DNA from: GCA-2794515 sp034436155
Lineage (GTDB): Bacteria > Chloroflexota > Anaerolineae > Aggregatilineales > Phototrophicaceae
Direction of reading: 5' to 3'
DNA length: 64,000 nucleotides
Assembly: GCA_034436155.1 (NCBI GenBank)
Contig: DAOTVP010000090.1
Coordinates: 1-64,000 of the forward strand
Under the pieces are notes generated by a model. It was not told where the DNA came from. It saw only the letters and a program-made list of their open reading frames with translations, and ran no database searches. A program made the translations under genes and the position numbers. Positions 17,047 to 25,488 of the stretch are shown here, piece after piece; within the stretch, counting starts at the first letter, position 1; each line of letters opens with the position of its first letter.

Positions 17047-18903
17047 TTGATGAGAATTTTACTTTTTGTTCTATTGCTGGTGATGATGAATATCCTTGAA
17101 TTCACACCCACCACGCCTTTAATGGCACAAGATGGTGGATGTTTCGCCTCGCCGATTGGGTCGAATAACATCAACACCCGTGGCGGACCAGGGACAGAGT
17201 ATGCCCAAGTGGATACACTAGCAATCGGCGCTCAGGTGATGATTACAGGTCAACGCACAGGGGCAGACGGGTTTGTATGGTGGCGCACCTTTTCGGGGGG
17301 GTGGGTGCGGTCGGATGTGGTGGGATTATTCGGGAATTGTGATGTTATCCCCGCAGTGGCATTGCCACCGGCTTATTGCACCACACGCACCGAATTGAGC
17401 CAACGCCCTGTGTTGAGTGGTGATGACTTACGCATCGGCACATCGCGTTTTGTCGTGCATTATACCCTCACAGGCATCGATGCCACCACCACCGAAATCG
17501 CCAAAATCGCCGCCAATACCCTCGAAGAATCATTATCTATCCAAGTCGATGATATGGGATGGCCCCTGCCCCCACCCGATTGTGGTGAAGGCGGTGATGA
17601 ACGCTTCGATTTATATATTCATGCGCTAGAAGAAGGGGTTATCGGCTTTGCCATTCCGAATCATATCGTTGGAGATAACCCCTATTCTATCGCGGTTGAG
17701 CAATATGCCACCTATGGGCATTTAGAAATCACCAACAGATTTGACCAATTTTCGAGCGATCCAATCGGGTTGATGAAAACCACCATCGCGCACGAAGTCC
17801 ATCATAATATCCAACACACTTTCGATTTTGGCGAAACCTTTCGCGGATTAGATGAAGCAGGCGCAACATGGATAGAGACACAAGTCTATCCGCAATATCA
17901 AGATGCCATGCAATATTTAGATGACTACCTGTACTATCCCGATTTGTGTCTGGGATACGATGGCGATGACCATCCATTACGGATTTATGGCGAATGGTTA
18001 CTGATTGATTCGTTAGTGAAAGATTACGGCGCTCATCGATTACATGAGGTGTTTTGGCGCTATCGTGCCGATTATGAAGGCATGGAAAGTTTTTATCTGG
18101 CGCTGGAATCGTTGGGCGATGATGCCTCGAATGCCATATTCCGCATGGGGGTCCGTAATTTGTTACGCCTGTTTAGCCAATCATCCGAAGCGATGGAACG
18201 GGTTTATGTGGAGGGCATTATCAACGGCATAGGCGATTATCGTCCACGCCGTGACGGGGTGCAAGAATTGGGCATTGATTACATGAAAATCGCCGATTTA
18301 GGCGTGTATCATTACGAAATTTGGGGCGGGAATTTGTTCATGAGTATTGTAGGGATTCGTGGCGCACAAGCCGATATTTTTTATGTTGGGACGGCAGGCA
18401 CAGTCGATTTGAGCGCATACGAAGATGCGTATCTGATGATTCTCAGTTTGAATCGGCGCAGAGACAATGATCCATGTTTGTATGATAACTGGAAAATCAG
18501 CGTCACCGAAGGCGTTTTTTCGCCCATCACACCGCATGACGAGGTGTGGGATGCGACATTTTTCGAGCCACCTGTGCAATTTAGGGGCGTGGAACGTTAC
18601 ATCGGGACGATGGATGAAAGCAACGATGAAGCCGAATATCGCCTATTTCTGAAAGCGGGCGATGTGTTGAATGTGTATGCAGGCACACTCAGGGGCAATT
18701 TAGATACGTATCTCCTCCTCACCAATGTAAAAGAAACCGAATTTTATATCGAAAATGATGACAGTGGCGGTGGATTCAATTCGTATTTCAGTTATACTGT
18801 GCTTACCGATGGCGAATATATCCTCATCATGACACCGATTGGTGGGTTAAATACCGATAGTGATTTTGAGGTGATTATCGGCATTAATGAGGCGATTCGA
18901 TAA
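17047..18903 (+). CDS. Secreted putative zinc metallopeptidase with SH3b and pre-peptidase-like domains
   Basis: This 618-residue protein has a signal peptide (about 1-27) and an SH3b module (about 35-95). A central domain carries TTIAHEVHHNIQ, an HExxH motif with His249, Glu250 and His253. A Glu about 17 residues later (LDEAGATWIE) may be the third ligand. The C-terminal region (about 515-612) resembles the bacterial pre-peptidase C-terminal fold: YRLFLKAGDVLNVYAG then DTYLLL and DGEYILIMTPIG. The architecture suggests an extracellular protease that binds the wall. I cannot name the peptidase family, and activity is inferred from the motif only. Confidence 0.75.
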   Translation: MMRILLFVLLLVMMNILEFTPTTPLMAQDGGCFASPIGSNNINTRGGPGTEYAQVDTLAIGAQVMITGQRTGADGFVWWRTFSGGWVRSDVVGLFGNCDVIPAVALPPAYCTTRTELSQRPVLSGDDLRIGTSRFVVHYTLTGIDATTTEIAKIAANTLEESLSIQVDDMGWPLPPPDCGEGGDERFDLYIHALEEGVIGFAIPNHIVGDNPYSIAVEQYATYGHLEITNRFDQFSSDPIGLMKTTIAHEVHHNIQHTFDFGETFRGLDEAGATWIETQVYPQYQDAMQYLDDYLYYPDLCLGYDGDDHPLRIYGEWLLIDSLVKDYGAHRLHEVFWRYRADYEGMESFYLALESLGDDASNAIFRMGVRNLLRLFSQSSEAMERVYVEGIINGIGDYRPRRDGVQELGIDYMKIADLGVYHYEIWGGNLFMSIVGIRGAQADIFYVGTAGTVDLSAYEDAYLMILSLNRRRDNDPCLYDNWKISVTEGVFSPITPHDEVWDATFFEPPVQFRGVERYIGTMDESNDEAEYRLFLKAGDVLNVYAGTLRGNLDTYLLLTNVKETEFYIENDDSGGGFNSYFSYTVLTDGEYILIMTPIGGLNTDSDFEVIIGINEAIR

Positions 18904-18931
18904 TTCATTCGGACTTAGCAAGGCGATAATC

Positions 18932-19282
18932 TTAAAGGGATGTAGGCAAATCAGATGATTGTTGCGCCTCTGGCTTTCGTCGTGTAATGATGGTGAGTAA
19001 AATAATTGGTAACAATGGCAACCAACACCATGCAGAAAAAAACACCACATACGGCACAATCCACGCATCTACGCCAACACCATCAGCATTAACACACTGA
19101 AAAGCCATCCGAATGCCACCACCAGAGAAACTACCCTGTGTAATAGTCACGCTTTCATCTGGTTTAGGACAAATCAGTGGGTCAAATACACGCGCTACAT
19201 CGGGTATCAGAAATGGCACAAATGCCATCATCATACCCACAACAAACGCCAATAAAACGAGCCAGCGTAATAATTGTTTCAT
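18932..19282 (-). CDS. Small two-TM protein of unknown function
   Basis: A 116-residue protein with a hydrophobic N-terminal helix (about 6-25), an extracellular-looking loop with two Cys, and a second helix (about 78-102) ending in a charged tail. The ATG at 19282 lies 5 nt after the stop of the upstream oxidoreductase gene; a GTG at 19300 is the alternative. No family is recognised. It is convergent with the secreted metalloprotease-like gene. Confidence 0.5.
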   Translation of the reverse strand: MKQLLRWLVLLAFVVGMMMAFVPFLIPDVARVFDPLICPKPDESVTITQGSFSGGGIRMAFQCVNADGVGVDAWIVPYVVFFSAWCWLPLLPIILLTIITRRKPEAQQSSDLPTSL

Positions 19283-19286
19283 CAGT

Positions 19287-20807
19287 CTATGTATCCACAC
19301 CTATCGGTTCTAAACGCGGTTTTTGTGCCAATTTTTGCTGATATTCCGTCAACACATTGCGATAATCCCGCGAGCTATACCGTAAAAATGCCTCTGCGAA
19401 TAGGTTTATCCCCTTACGATAGGGGCTAAGTTTGAGGTCTTTGAGCAGAATATCGAGATATTGTTGATAGCGCGTATTGACCGCCATCGAGCGTGATGGT
19501 TCAAAGCGGATATGATCGCGCTTCCATTGGCGCACATGCTCAATACTGGCTTCCATTTCTGCTACACTGGGTAATTGGATATAGCCCTCTAGCAACGCAC
19601 ACAACCAGATCGTGCCAATCTCTACCGATGGGATGTGCATGAAACCATGATTAAATCCTGCAAAACCCATATTGGGGATGTGTGGATGCACCAAATGCCG
19701 ATACAGTTGCACCCCATCGTCATGCGCCTCTAGCATATCCCGATAGGGAGCAGGCACAAACGGAAATTGGGGTGTTTGCGAGCCAACCGATAGCACAGCA
19801 ATATCGCATGGAATCACATCACCATTTTCGAGGCGGATACCGTCTTCAGAAAAACCGGCTATTTTACTTTGATGAGGATGAATTTTACCCTGTGTCACAT
19901 ATCGATAATAAAATTGAGGCGCGAGGGCAATGGCAGAGCGTAAATCGGGCAACAAGGCGTGTTTCGGCTTGACGATGCTCAATCGTTTGCGGGCTTCTGC
20001 GCTTTTGCCGATGCCATTAGCGAGGATTTGTAACCCAAACACCAACGCCAACATCTTCCAAAAACCAGCCACAACAAACGATAAGCGTTTATGCAAAAAC
20101 CGTTCCAGCGCCGATGGATGCGCCCAACTGGTCATCATCACCGAGCCAAAACGGGCAAATAAGGGGATGCTATAATGAATCCCCAAAATTTTGGGCGGGA
20201 TTGTCCAACGGGCTTCACGGAAAATATGATGCACCTGTGCGCCACGCTCTGCGGCGAAAGTCGCCATATCCAGCGCACTTTTGCCAAAGCCAACAACGGC
20301 AACCCGCTTATTGGTGAAGATATCGAGGTCTTTAATATCGCGCTCTGTGACAATTTTCCCCTGAAAACGGTCTTGGTCGGGGAATTGGGGACGATATTTG
20401 CCTTCTGTATATTGACCCGATGCGAGGACGACATAATCTACAGAAACGTGTTCTGTGCCTTGTGGATGCCTAATTTGCAAATCCCAGCCATGAGGGCGTT
20501 CTTGCATGGCGATAACTTCATGCGAGGTGCGGACATCCAAGTTTAAGTGTGTCACGGCTTCTTGCATATAGCGTAAAATTTGCGCCGCCGTGGGGTGCAA
20601 ATCGGGCTTAAAGGGCCACGGAAAATCGGCTAATCCATATTGTTGCCACGAATTTTGTAAACGCACTTGTGGATACGATACCGCCCAAACACCGCCAATA
20701 CGGTCATGTTTTTCATAAATCGTCACAGTATGACCATTTTTTTGGAAGATATTTGCGGCGGCAATGCCCGAAATCCCACCACCAATGATTGCAATTGTTT
20801 TGCCCAT
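19287..20807 (-). CDS. Flavin-containing monooxygenase-like oxidoreductase
   Basis: This 506-residue protein has an FAD-binding GxGxxG motif at residues 8-13 (GGGISG) followed by the dimethylaniline-monooxygenase-like stretch DRIGGVW..YPQVRLQNSW. A second Rossmann motif, VAVVGFGKSALDMA (about 168-181), would bind NADPH. This is the two-dinucleotide layout of class B flavoprotein monooxygenases (FMO or Baeyer-Villiger type). The substrate is unknown. The C-terminal region has no recognised extra domain. No pathway genes lie beside it. Confidence 0.85.
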   Translation of the reverse strand: MGKTIAIIGGGISGIAAANIFQKNGHTVTIYEKHDRIGGVWAVSYPQVRLQNSWQQYGLADFPWPFKPDLHPTAAQILRYMQEAVTHLNLDVRTSHEVIAMQERPHGWDLQIRHPQGTEHVSVDYVVLASGQYTEGKYRPQFPDQDRFQGKIVTERDIKDLDIFTNKRVAVVGFGKSALDMATFAAERGAQVHHIFREARWTIPPKILGIHYSIPLFARFGSVMMTSWAHPSALERFLHKRLSFVVAGFWKMLALVFGLQILANGIGKSAEARKRLSIVKPKHALLPDLRSAIALAPQFYYRYVTQGKIHPHQSKIAGFSEDGIRLENGDVIPCDIAVLSVGSQTPQFPFVPAPYRDMLEAHDDGVQLYRHLVHPHIPNMGFAGFNHGFMHIPSVEIGTIWLCALLEGYIQLPSVAEMEASIEHVRQWKRDHIRFEPSRSMAVNTRYQQYLDILLKDLKLSPYRKGINLFAEAFLRYSSRDYRNVLTEYQQKLAQKPRLEPIGVDT

Positions 20808-20942
20808 AATGCCTCTTTTAAGGATATCCTTTTGATGGATTAATCATATGCAATGGCGCATAAAGGTGCAATATGATGAAATCAATTGGATTTCATGCGA
20901 AGCCATATCGATAAATTCGCCTTCGATAAGACATGACCGTCA

Positions 20943-21476
20943 TCACCATTCAATGTTATAGGTACAAGATTCGCCCCCCGTGATACGGTTGGGTTTGCTC
21001 TCATCTCGCTTGACAATCAGCTTGGTAGAAGATGGATCGCGGAATTTTTACACAGTCCGATAAATCAGCCCGTAATCAAAATCACTGGGATAGGGATTTT
21101 CGCATAACATCGTGCCAGAGTTGGGACCGGTTGGAGTATATTCGTATTTGCCAATCTCGCCATTACGATGATTCATATGATAAGCAACATCAATTGAAGC
21201 CAGCGCATCATGTACCGTCACCACATTGGGGGGCCAAGCGGCATTATCTGGAATTCTCATGCCAATCGCCACCAAATTCAAAAAATTCCCTTCTGCTAGT
21301 TCTTTGAAGGCATTCAAAAATTCTTGTTGATTATACCACGCATCATTAATAATTGGATACAAATGATACTTTTGCAAAATCGGGATTGAATCTTCTCCCA
21401 AACTACCGATAATCGCATTAATCGTAATACCCAAAACCTCTACGTTAGGGTCGAATCCTACAAATTCTGCCATCAT
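20943..21476 (-). pseudogene. Small conserved-looking protein interrupted by one in-frame TAA
   Basis: The frame opens at 21476 (ATG ATG, with GGTAGGTGT upstream) and runs 142 codons to TAA at 21048-21050. Reading straight through, the same frame continues 34 sense codons to a TGA at 20943-20945 and ends in GGESCTYNIEW. The extension looks like real coding sequence: no other stop, mixed charged residues, a compact Cys-containing end, and it follows YGLIYRTV without a jump. I do not recognise the family. A candidate promoter (TTGCTA / TATAAA) remains upstream. The likeliest reading is a recent nonsense mutation; a sequencing error or recoding is possible. Confidence 0.65.
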
Positions 21477-21494
21477 ACACCTACCGTCTTATGT

Positions 21495-21522
21495 TTTATA
21501 TGATAGATAGATTGCCTAGCAA
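21495..21522 (-). promoter_or_regulatory. Candidate promoter of the interrupted gene
   Basis: On the minus strand, TTGCTA (21517-21522) and TATAAA (21495-21500) have a 16-bp spacer, just upstream of the start at 21476. Confidence 0.4.
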
Positions 21523-21614
21523 TTGAAATTATAACCCATACGCTGGCAAATGCAAAAATCTTAATCTAGCCTGACACGTTCAATCACCTGAAGCGAGTTC
21601 CACTTGGAACATCG

Positions 21615-22397
21615 TTAGCCTATGAATTCGGGTAGATAAAAATTCAAAAAGGCTAAATCGGTTGTGGATGTGCCACGAATTTGTGTCAGATTCACATCGG
21701 GACGCGCCAAAATCACATCGTACTGGCGTAGGGGTATCTCTTGACTATCATACGTCACCACACCTTCGCCATCCGTCACATATAAAAATAGGCTCTCCCC
21801 TACCAGTGGCGCTTCGATGGTGGTGGTTTTATGCTGTGGCAAAAATGTGGCGGTTAATCTGCCTTCGATATGGTCTTCCATCGGCGAATCTGCCCCAATC
21901 AGGCTATAGACATCCGCACCATCCACCACCCGTTTCGGCAGTTGATTCTTGCTCACTTGTTGATAATGCGGAGGCAAGCCCTGATAATGACGCGATGCAA
22001 TATACCAAATCTGAATCACCCGCGCAGGCTCATCCCACGGATTGAGTTCTTGATGTTCAATATAATCCCCAGAAAACATGCGTTGCAAATCACCCGCTTG
22101 CAAAACCCCTTTTCCGCCCGTGGTATCTTCATGATACACCCGTCCTTCTAACACCCATGTATAAATTTCGAGACCGCGATGCGGATGCCATGTAAAGCCG
22201 TTACGCGGTGCGATGCGCGTCATGTGCGCGGTCAACATCCCACTCAGACGTTGCAACGGACTCCATCCGCCCACCGCGAAATGCGATTGTAACCAGTGAA
22301 TGGGTTGCACATACGGAAATTCATCGGCAGAAAAATGTTGAAATGGCACATCTTGGACAAAACCATCAGCGACATGCGTCATCTGTAATTTGAACAT
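21615..22397 (-). CDS. Pirin family protein
   Basis: A 260-residue bicupin. The N-terminal cupin has the pirin metal-site pattern: WHPHRGLEIYTWVLEG (two His) and YIEHQELN (His and Glu). Pirins bind Fe(II), and some oxidise quercetin; others act as redox-sensing cofactors. The ATG at 22397 is chosen because GAGG lies 9 nt upstream; an in-frame ATG at 22403 is only 3 nt from it. An operator-like dyad sits just upstream (22418-22437). The gene stands apart from the metal operon, which ends in a terminator before it. Confidence 0.92.
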   Translation of the reverse strand: MFKLQMTHVADGFVQDVPFQHFSADEFPYVQPIHWLQSHFAVGGWSPLQRLSGMLTAHMTRIAPRNGFTWHPHRGLEIYTWVLEGRVYHEDTTGGKGVLQAGDLQRMFSGDYIEHQELNPWDEPARVIQIWYIASRHYQGLPPHYQQVSKNQLPKRVVDGADVYSLIGADSPMEDHIEGRLTATFLPQHKTTTIEAPLVGESLFLYVTDGEGVVTYDSQEIPLRQYDVILARPDVNLTQIRGTSTTDLAFLNFYLPEFIG

Positions 22398-22417
22398 CGT
22401 CATTATCCTCACATTAA

Positions 22418-22437
22418 AAACGGAATATAGTCCGTTT
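22418..22437 (-). promoter_or_regulatory. Operator-like perfect dyad upstream of the pirin gene
   Basis: AAACGGA and TCCGTTT are separated by 6 bp, a 20-bp palindromic site starting about 20 nt before the pirin ATG. A TTGACA-like box lies further upstream at 22464-22469. Position and symmetry suggest a repressor site. Confidence 0.45.
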
Positions 22438-22489
22438 GTATTGTGGCGCGAATGATGATAATTTGTCAAGAGAGGGACAGATAAGTATC

Positions 22490-22519
22490 AAAAAAGTCCT
22501 CATCGATAAGGACTTTTTT
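22490..22519 (-). terminator. Intrinsic terminator of the copper operon
   Basis: AAAAAAGTCCT / AGGACTTTTTT with an 8-nt loop, 25 nt after the copA stop. It has T-tracts on both strands and could work in either direction. Confidence 0.88.
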
Positions 22520-22543
22520 GTGGTTAGACAAGGTTATTGTGTG

Positions 22544-25036
22544 TTATATCGCCTTTTTGCGTAGTCGGAGCGAGTTGCTGATAACAAACACAGACGATAT
22601 AGACATGGCGGCGGCGGCGAGCATCGGCACGAGCAAGCCAATCATCGCAACGGGGATGAGGATGATGTTATAGATAAACGCCCAAAATAGATTTTGGTAA
22701 ATCGTCCGCATGGTGGCTTTACTGAGCGTAATCGCCCGTACTACTCCACGCAAATCACCTTTCATCAGCGTTAAATCGGCGGCTTCGATAGCGACATCTG
22801 TACCTGTGCCGATTGCAATGCCGACATGGGCTTGTGCTAACGCGGGCGCATCGTTGATACCATCACCGACCATCGCCACATGATGCCCTTCAGTTTGCAG
22901 ATTTTTGACCGTGTTGGCTTTATCGGCGGGCAAAACCTCTGCCAAAACACGATTCACGCCGACTTCTTTGGCGATCGCCTCGGCTGTCCGTTGATTATCG
23001 CCCGTAATCATGACGGTTTGAATACCCATGCGCCCCAATTGAGAAATCGCTTCGGCAGACCCATCTTTAACCTTATCGGCAATGCCGATGATACCTGCGA
23101 TGACATCATCCACGACCACGACCACCGCCGTTTGTGCATCGGCTTGCAATTGGGCGATTTTGGCGCTGGCATCGGCTGAAATATCGGGTAAGTGTTTAGG
23201 ATTGCCCACGCGCACCCGTTTTTCATCCACCAAACCGACTACACCACGCCCAATATCCGCAGAAAAATCTTGCGGTGTAACCAAGGTGATGCCTTGTTCG
23301 TTGGCATGGCGCACAATCGCCTCGCCAAGTGGATGTTCGCTACCACGTTCTAGGCTACCCGCATAATACAGAACTTGTTCAGATGTAAACTCACCCAACG
23401 GGATAACCTGCCTGACAGTCGGTTTGCCTTCGGTGATCGTGCCTGTTTTATCGAGCGCGATCACTTTTAGGCGGTGGGCATTTTCGAGCGATTCGCTATT
23501 CTTGAATAGAATACCCATTTCTGCACCACGCCCCGTACCAACCATGATGGCGGTTGGTGTGGCTAATCCTAAGGCACATGGACAGGCGATGACCAACACG
23601 GCGATGCTATGCAACATGGCTTCGGTGAAGTTATTGGATACGATTAGCCAACCGATGAATGTGAGTGTAGCGAGTACCAATACGATCGGCACAAACACAC
23701 CCGATACCGCATCGGCGACCCGTTGAATCGGGGCTTTCGAGCCTTGCGCTTGTTCGACCAGATGAATAATTTGCGCCAATGCCGTCTCTGCGCCGACTTT
23801 TTCGGCTCGAATCACCAAGCGCCCATTTTTATTAACCGTACCGCCAATCACAGGGCTATCAGCCTGTTTGTTGACAGGCAACGATTCACCCGTGAGCATC
23901 GATTCATCCACAGCCGATTGCCCTTCAATCACAATGCCATCGGTCGGGATGCGTTCACCAGGGCGGACGAGCAGATGGTCGCCGACATGAATATCATCCA
24001 CCGAAATTTCGACTTCAACACCATCTCGAATGAGCAAGGCGGTGCGTGGGGCAAGGTTCATCAGGCGTTTAATTGCCTCGCTGGTGCGCCCTTTGGCGCG
24101 GGCTTCTAAAAATTTACCCAGTGTGATGAGCGTGAGAATGACCGCGCCCGACTCGAAATACACATGTTGATGCGCTAAACCAGCAATGTTGAATATCGTC
24201 CCTAATACAACAACCACGCTATAAATATAAGCGGCGGTTGAGCCGATTGCAATCAGGGTATCCATATTGGTCGTCCGATTTTTGGCGGCTTTCCATGCAC
24301 CACGAATATATTGCCGTCCCAAATACAAGTGAACGGGTGTGGCTAATGCCCAAAAGAGGAATATCCACCCACCCCACATCGTCCATTCGGGCGACATCAT
24401 GGTCGTGGTGGTGCTGGTCATATCCATGCCGCCCATCGTCATGGTGGTGGTTGTCTCGACTGGCACCATATTCATCATCGCCATATCGCGTGCCATGCTC
24501 AATATCACCAACGGAATACTAAACAACGCGCCGATGATGACCAGCCGTTTTTGTTTTTGGATTTCTGCCTCGCGGATAGCCGCCTCTGCATCTTGTGGGC
24601 GGGCGACATCAGCCGTATTAATCACGCCATACCCTGCATTTTCTACCGCTTTGACCATATCGGAACGGCGGATGAGATTGGGCAGATACACCACACTGGC
24701 GCGTTCTGTGGCGAGGTTAACACTTGCCGATAAAATGCCCATTTGTTTTTTGAGCGCACGCTCGACATTTTTCACGCACGAGGCGCACGTCATGCCTGTG
24801 ATAGGCAATTCGATGGTCGCTTGTGCCACACCATACCCCGCACCGTCCACGCGGGCAATCAAACCCGTCATATCTACGAGCGATGGGTCAAATGTGATGT
24901 TAGCGCGTTCTGTGGCGATATTGACATTCGCCACGCTCACACCATCCGTCTTACTCAGGGCGCGTTCTACATTTCGCGCACATGCCGCACAGGTCATACC
25001 CGTGATGGGCAATTCGATTGTTACTTGGGTTGTCAT
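22544..25036 (-). CDS. copA: Copper-exporting P1B-type ATPase
   Basis: An 830-residue heavy-metal P-type ATPase. It has two N-terminal HMA domains (GMTCAAC near residues 13-19 and GMTCASC near 82-88) and eight expected TM helices. The metal-site CPC is at Cys485-Pro-Cys487, the phosphorylated Asp529 is in DKTGT, the SEHPLGEA motif is in the N-domain, and GDGINDAPA is intact. The CPC and two CxxC domains fit Cu(I) export from the cytoplasm. An unusual Met/Thr-rich stretch (about 193-225) sits between the first two TM helices, on the outside. Its ATG overlaps the copZ stop by 4 nt. Confidence 0.96.
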   Translation of the reverse strand: MTTQVTIELPITGMTCAACARNVERALSKTDGVSVANVNIATERANITFDPSLVDMTGLIARVDGAGYGVAQATIELPITGMTCASCVKNVERALKKQMGILSASVNLATERASVVYLPNLIRRSDMVKAVENAGYGVINTADVARPQDAEAAIREAEIQKQKRLVIIGALFSIPLVILSMARDMAMMNMVPVETTTTMTMGGMDMTSTTTTMMSPEWTMWGGWIFLFWALATPVHLYLGRQYIRGAWKAAKNRTTNMDTLIAIGSTAAYIYSVVVVLGTIFNIAGLAHQHVYFESGAVILTLITLGKFLEARAKGRTSEAIKRLMNLAPRTALLIRDGVEVEISVDDIHVGDHLLVRPGERIPTDGIVIEGQSAVDESMLTGESLPVNKQADSPVIGGTVNKNGRLVIRAEKVGAETALAQIIHLVEQAQGSKAPIQRVADAVSGVFVPIVLVLATLTFIGWLIVSNNFTEAMLHSIAVLVIACPCALGLATPTAIMVGTGRGAEMGILFKNSESLENAHRLKVIALDKTGTITEGKPTVRQVIPLGEFTSEQVLYYAGSLERGSEHPLGEAIVRHANEQGITLVTPQDFSADIGRGVVGLVDEKRVRVGNPKHLPDISADASAKIAQLQADAQTAVVVVVDDVIAGIIGIADKVKDGSAEAISQLGRMGIQTVMITGDNQRTAEAIAKEVGVNRVLAEVLPADKANTVKNLQTEGHHVAMVGDGINDAPALAQAHVGIAIGTGTDVAIEAADLTLMKGDLRGVVRAITLSKATMRTIYQNLFWAFIYNIILIPVAMIGLLVPMLAAAAMSISSVFVISNSLRLRKKAI

Positions 25037-25245
25037 GATAGACTGACCTCATAACCTAGTTTTTGAATTGTTTCAATAATTGTTTGCGATGAAACAACGG
25101 TTTCATCATATTCAACATGCGTGATTTGCTTGGGGAAATTCACCGTGGCTTTGATAATGCCACGTAAATCTTCGAGTTCACCCTCGATATTCATGGCGCA
25201 CGATGTGCAGTGCATCCCTATAATTTTGAATTGTCCGTGAGTCAT
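25033..25245 (-). CDS. copZ: Copper chaperone, HMA domain
   Basis: A 70-residue single heavy-metal-associated domain with GMHCTSC (Cys13, Cys16) and the usual beta-alpha-beta-beta-alpha-beta length. CopZ-type proteins bind Cu(I) and hand it to CopA, whose start codon overlaps this stop (ATGA). The RBS region is TAGGTAAGAAA. The gene now sits 234 bp from the preceding operon gene because of the inserted repeat element. Confidence 0.93.
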   Translation of the reverse strand: MTHGQFKIIGMHCTSCAMNIEGELEDLRGIIKATVNFPKQITHVEYDETVVSSQTIIETIQKLGYEVSLS

Positions 25246-25270
25246 TTTCTTACCTACTTTCTAATATGAT

Positions 25271-25488
25271 TTACGAAATCAAGATTGCTAGTTGCTCTGT
25301 TTTGCCTCGCCTATGGCTCAAAGCCATAGGCTAACGTTTTGGAAGCCCACTAAAGGGGCTGGTTTTTGCCTAGTTTTGAGACAAATACTCGGCAGAAAGG
25401 CGGATTTGAGCGCCTTTAGTGCGCTTTTTCTGCGCGTAGCTAAATGCTTTGAGCATCTAGCACGAACTAGCAATCAAGGTTACGAAAT
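25271..25488. mobile_element. MITE-like non-coding insertion with terminal inverted repeats and 9-bp direct repeats
   Basis: A 200-bp segment (25280-25479) carries perfect 11-bp terminal inverted repeats GATTGCTAGTT (25283-25293) / AACTAGCAATC (25465-25475). It is flanked by a 9-bp direct repeat TTACGAAAT at 25271-25279 and 25480-25488, as expected of a target duplication. The right copy contains the stop codon of the SafE-like gene. Inside are two triloop hairpins (25309-25331, 25439-25461) and palindromic blocks at 25341-25360 and 25409-25426 that recur near 36.6 kb. No transposase is encoded. Confidence 0.78.
25309..25331. repeat. 23-nt hairpin with CAA triloop
   Basis: GCCTATGGCT-CAA-AGCCATAGGC: a perfect 10-bp stem inside the MITE-like element. 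The same architecture with other stem bases occurs at 25439, 36548 and 36701. Confidence 0.8.

Noticed and set aside
20876..20894. TGAAATC / GATTTCA stem as a terminator or family hairpin
   Set aside because: It is A+T-rich, with no T-tract, and does not match either hairpin family.
21048..21050. Programmed recoding of TAA (pyrrolysine or selenocysteine type)
   Set aside because: Those systems use TAG or TGA, not TAA, and no recoding structure is evident; a nonsense mutation or error is simpler.
24339..25046. 235-codon plus-strand open frame opposite copA
   Set aside because: It is the complement of a well-conserved copA region and shares its codon bias; no RBS or known family.
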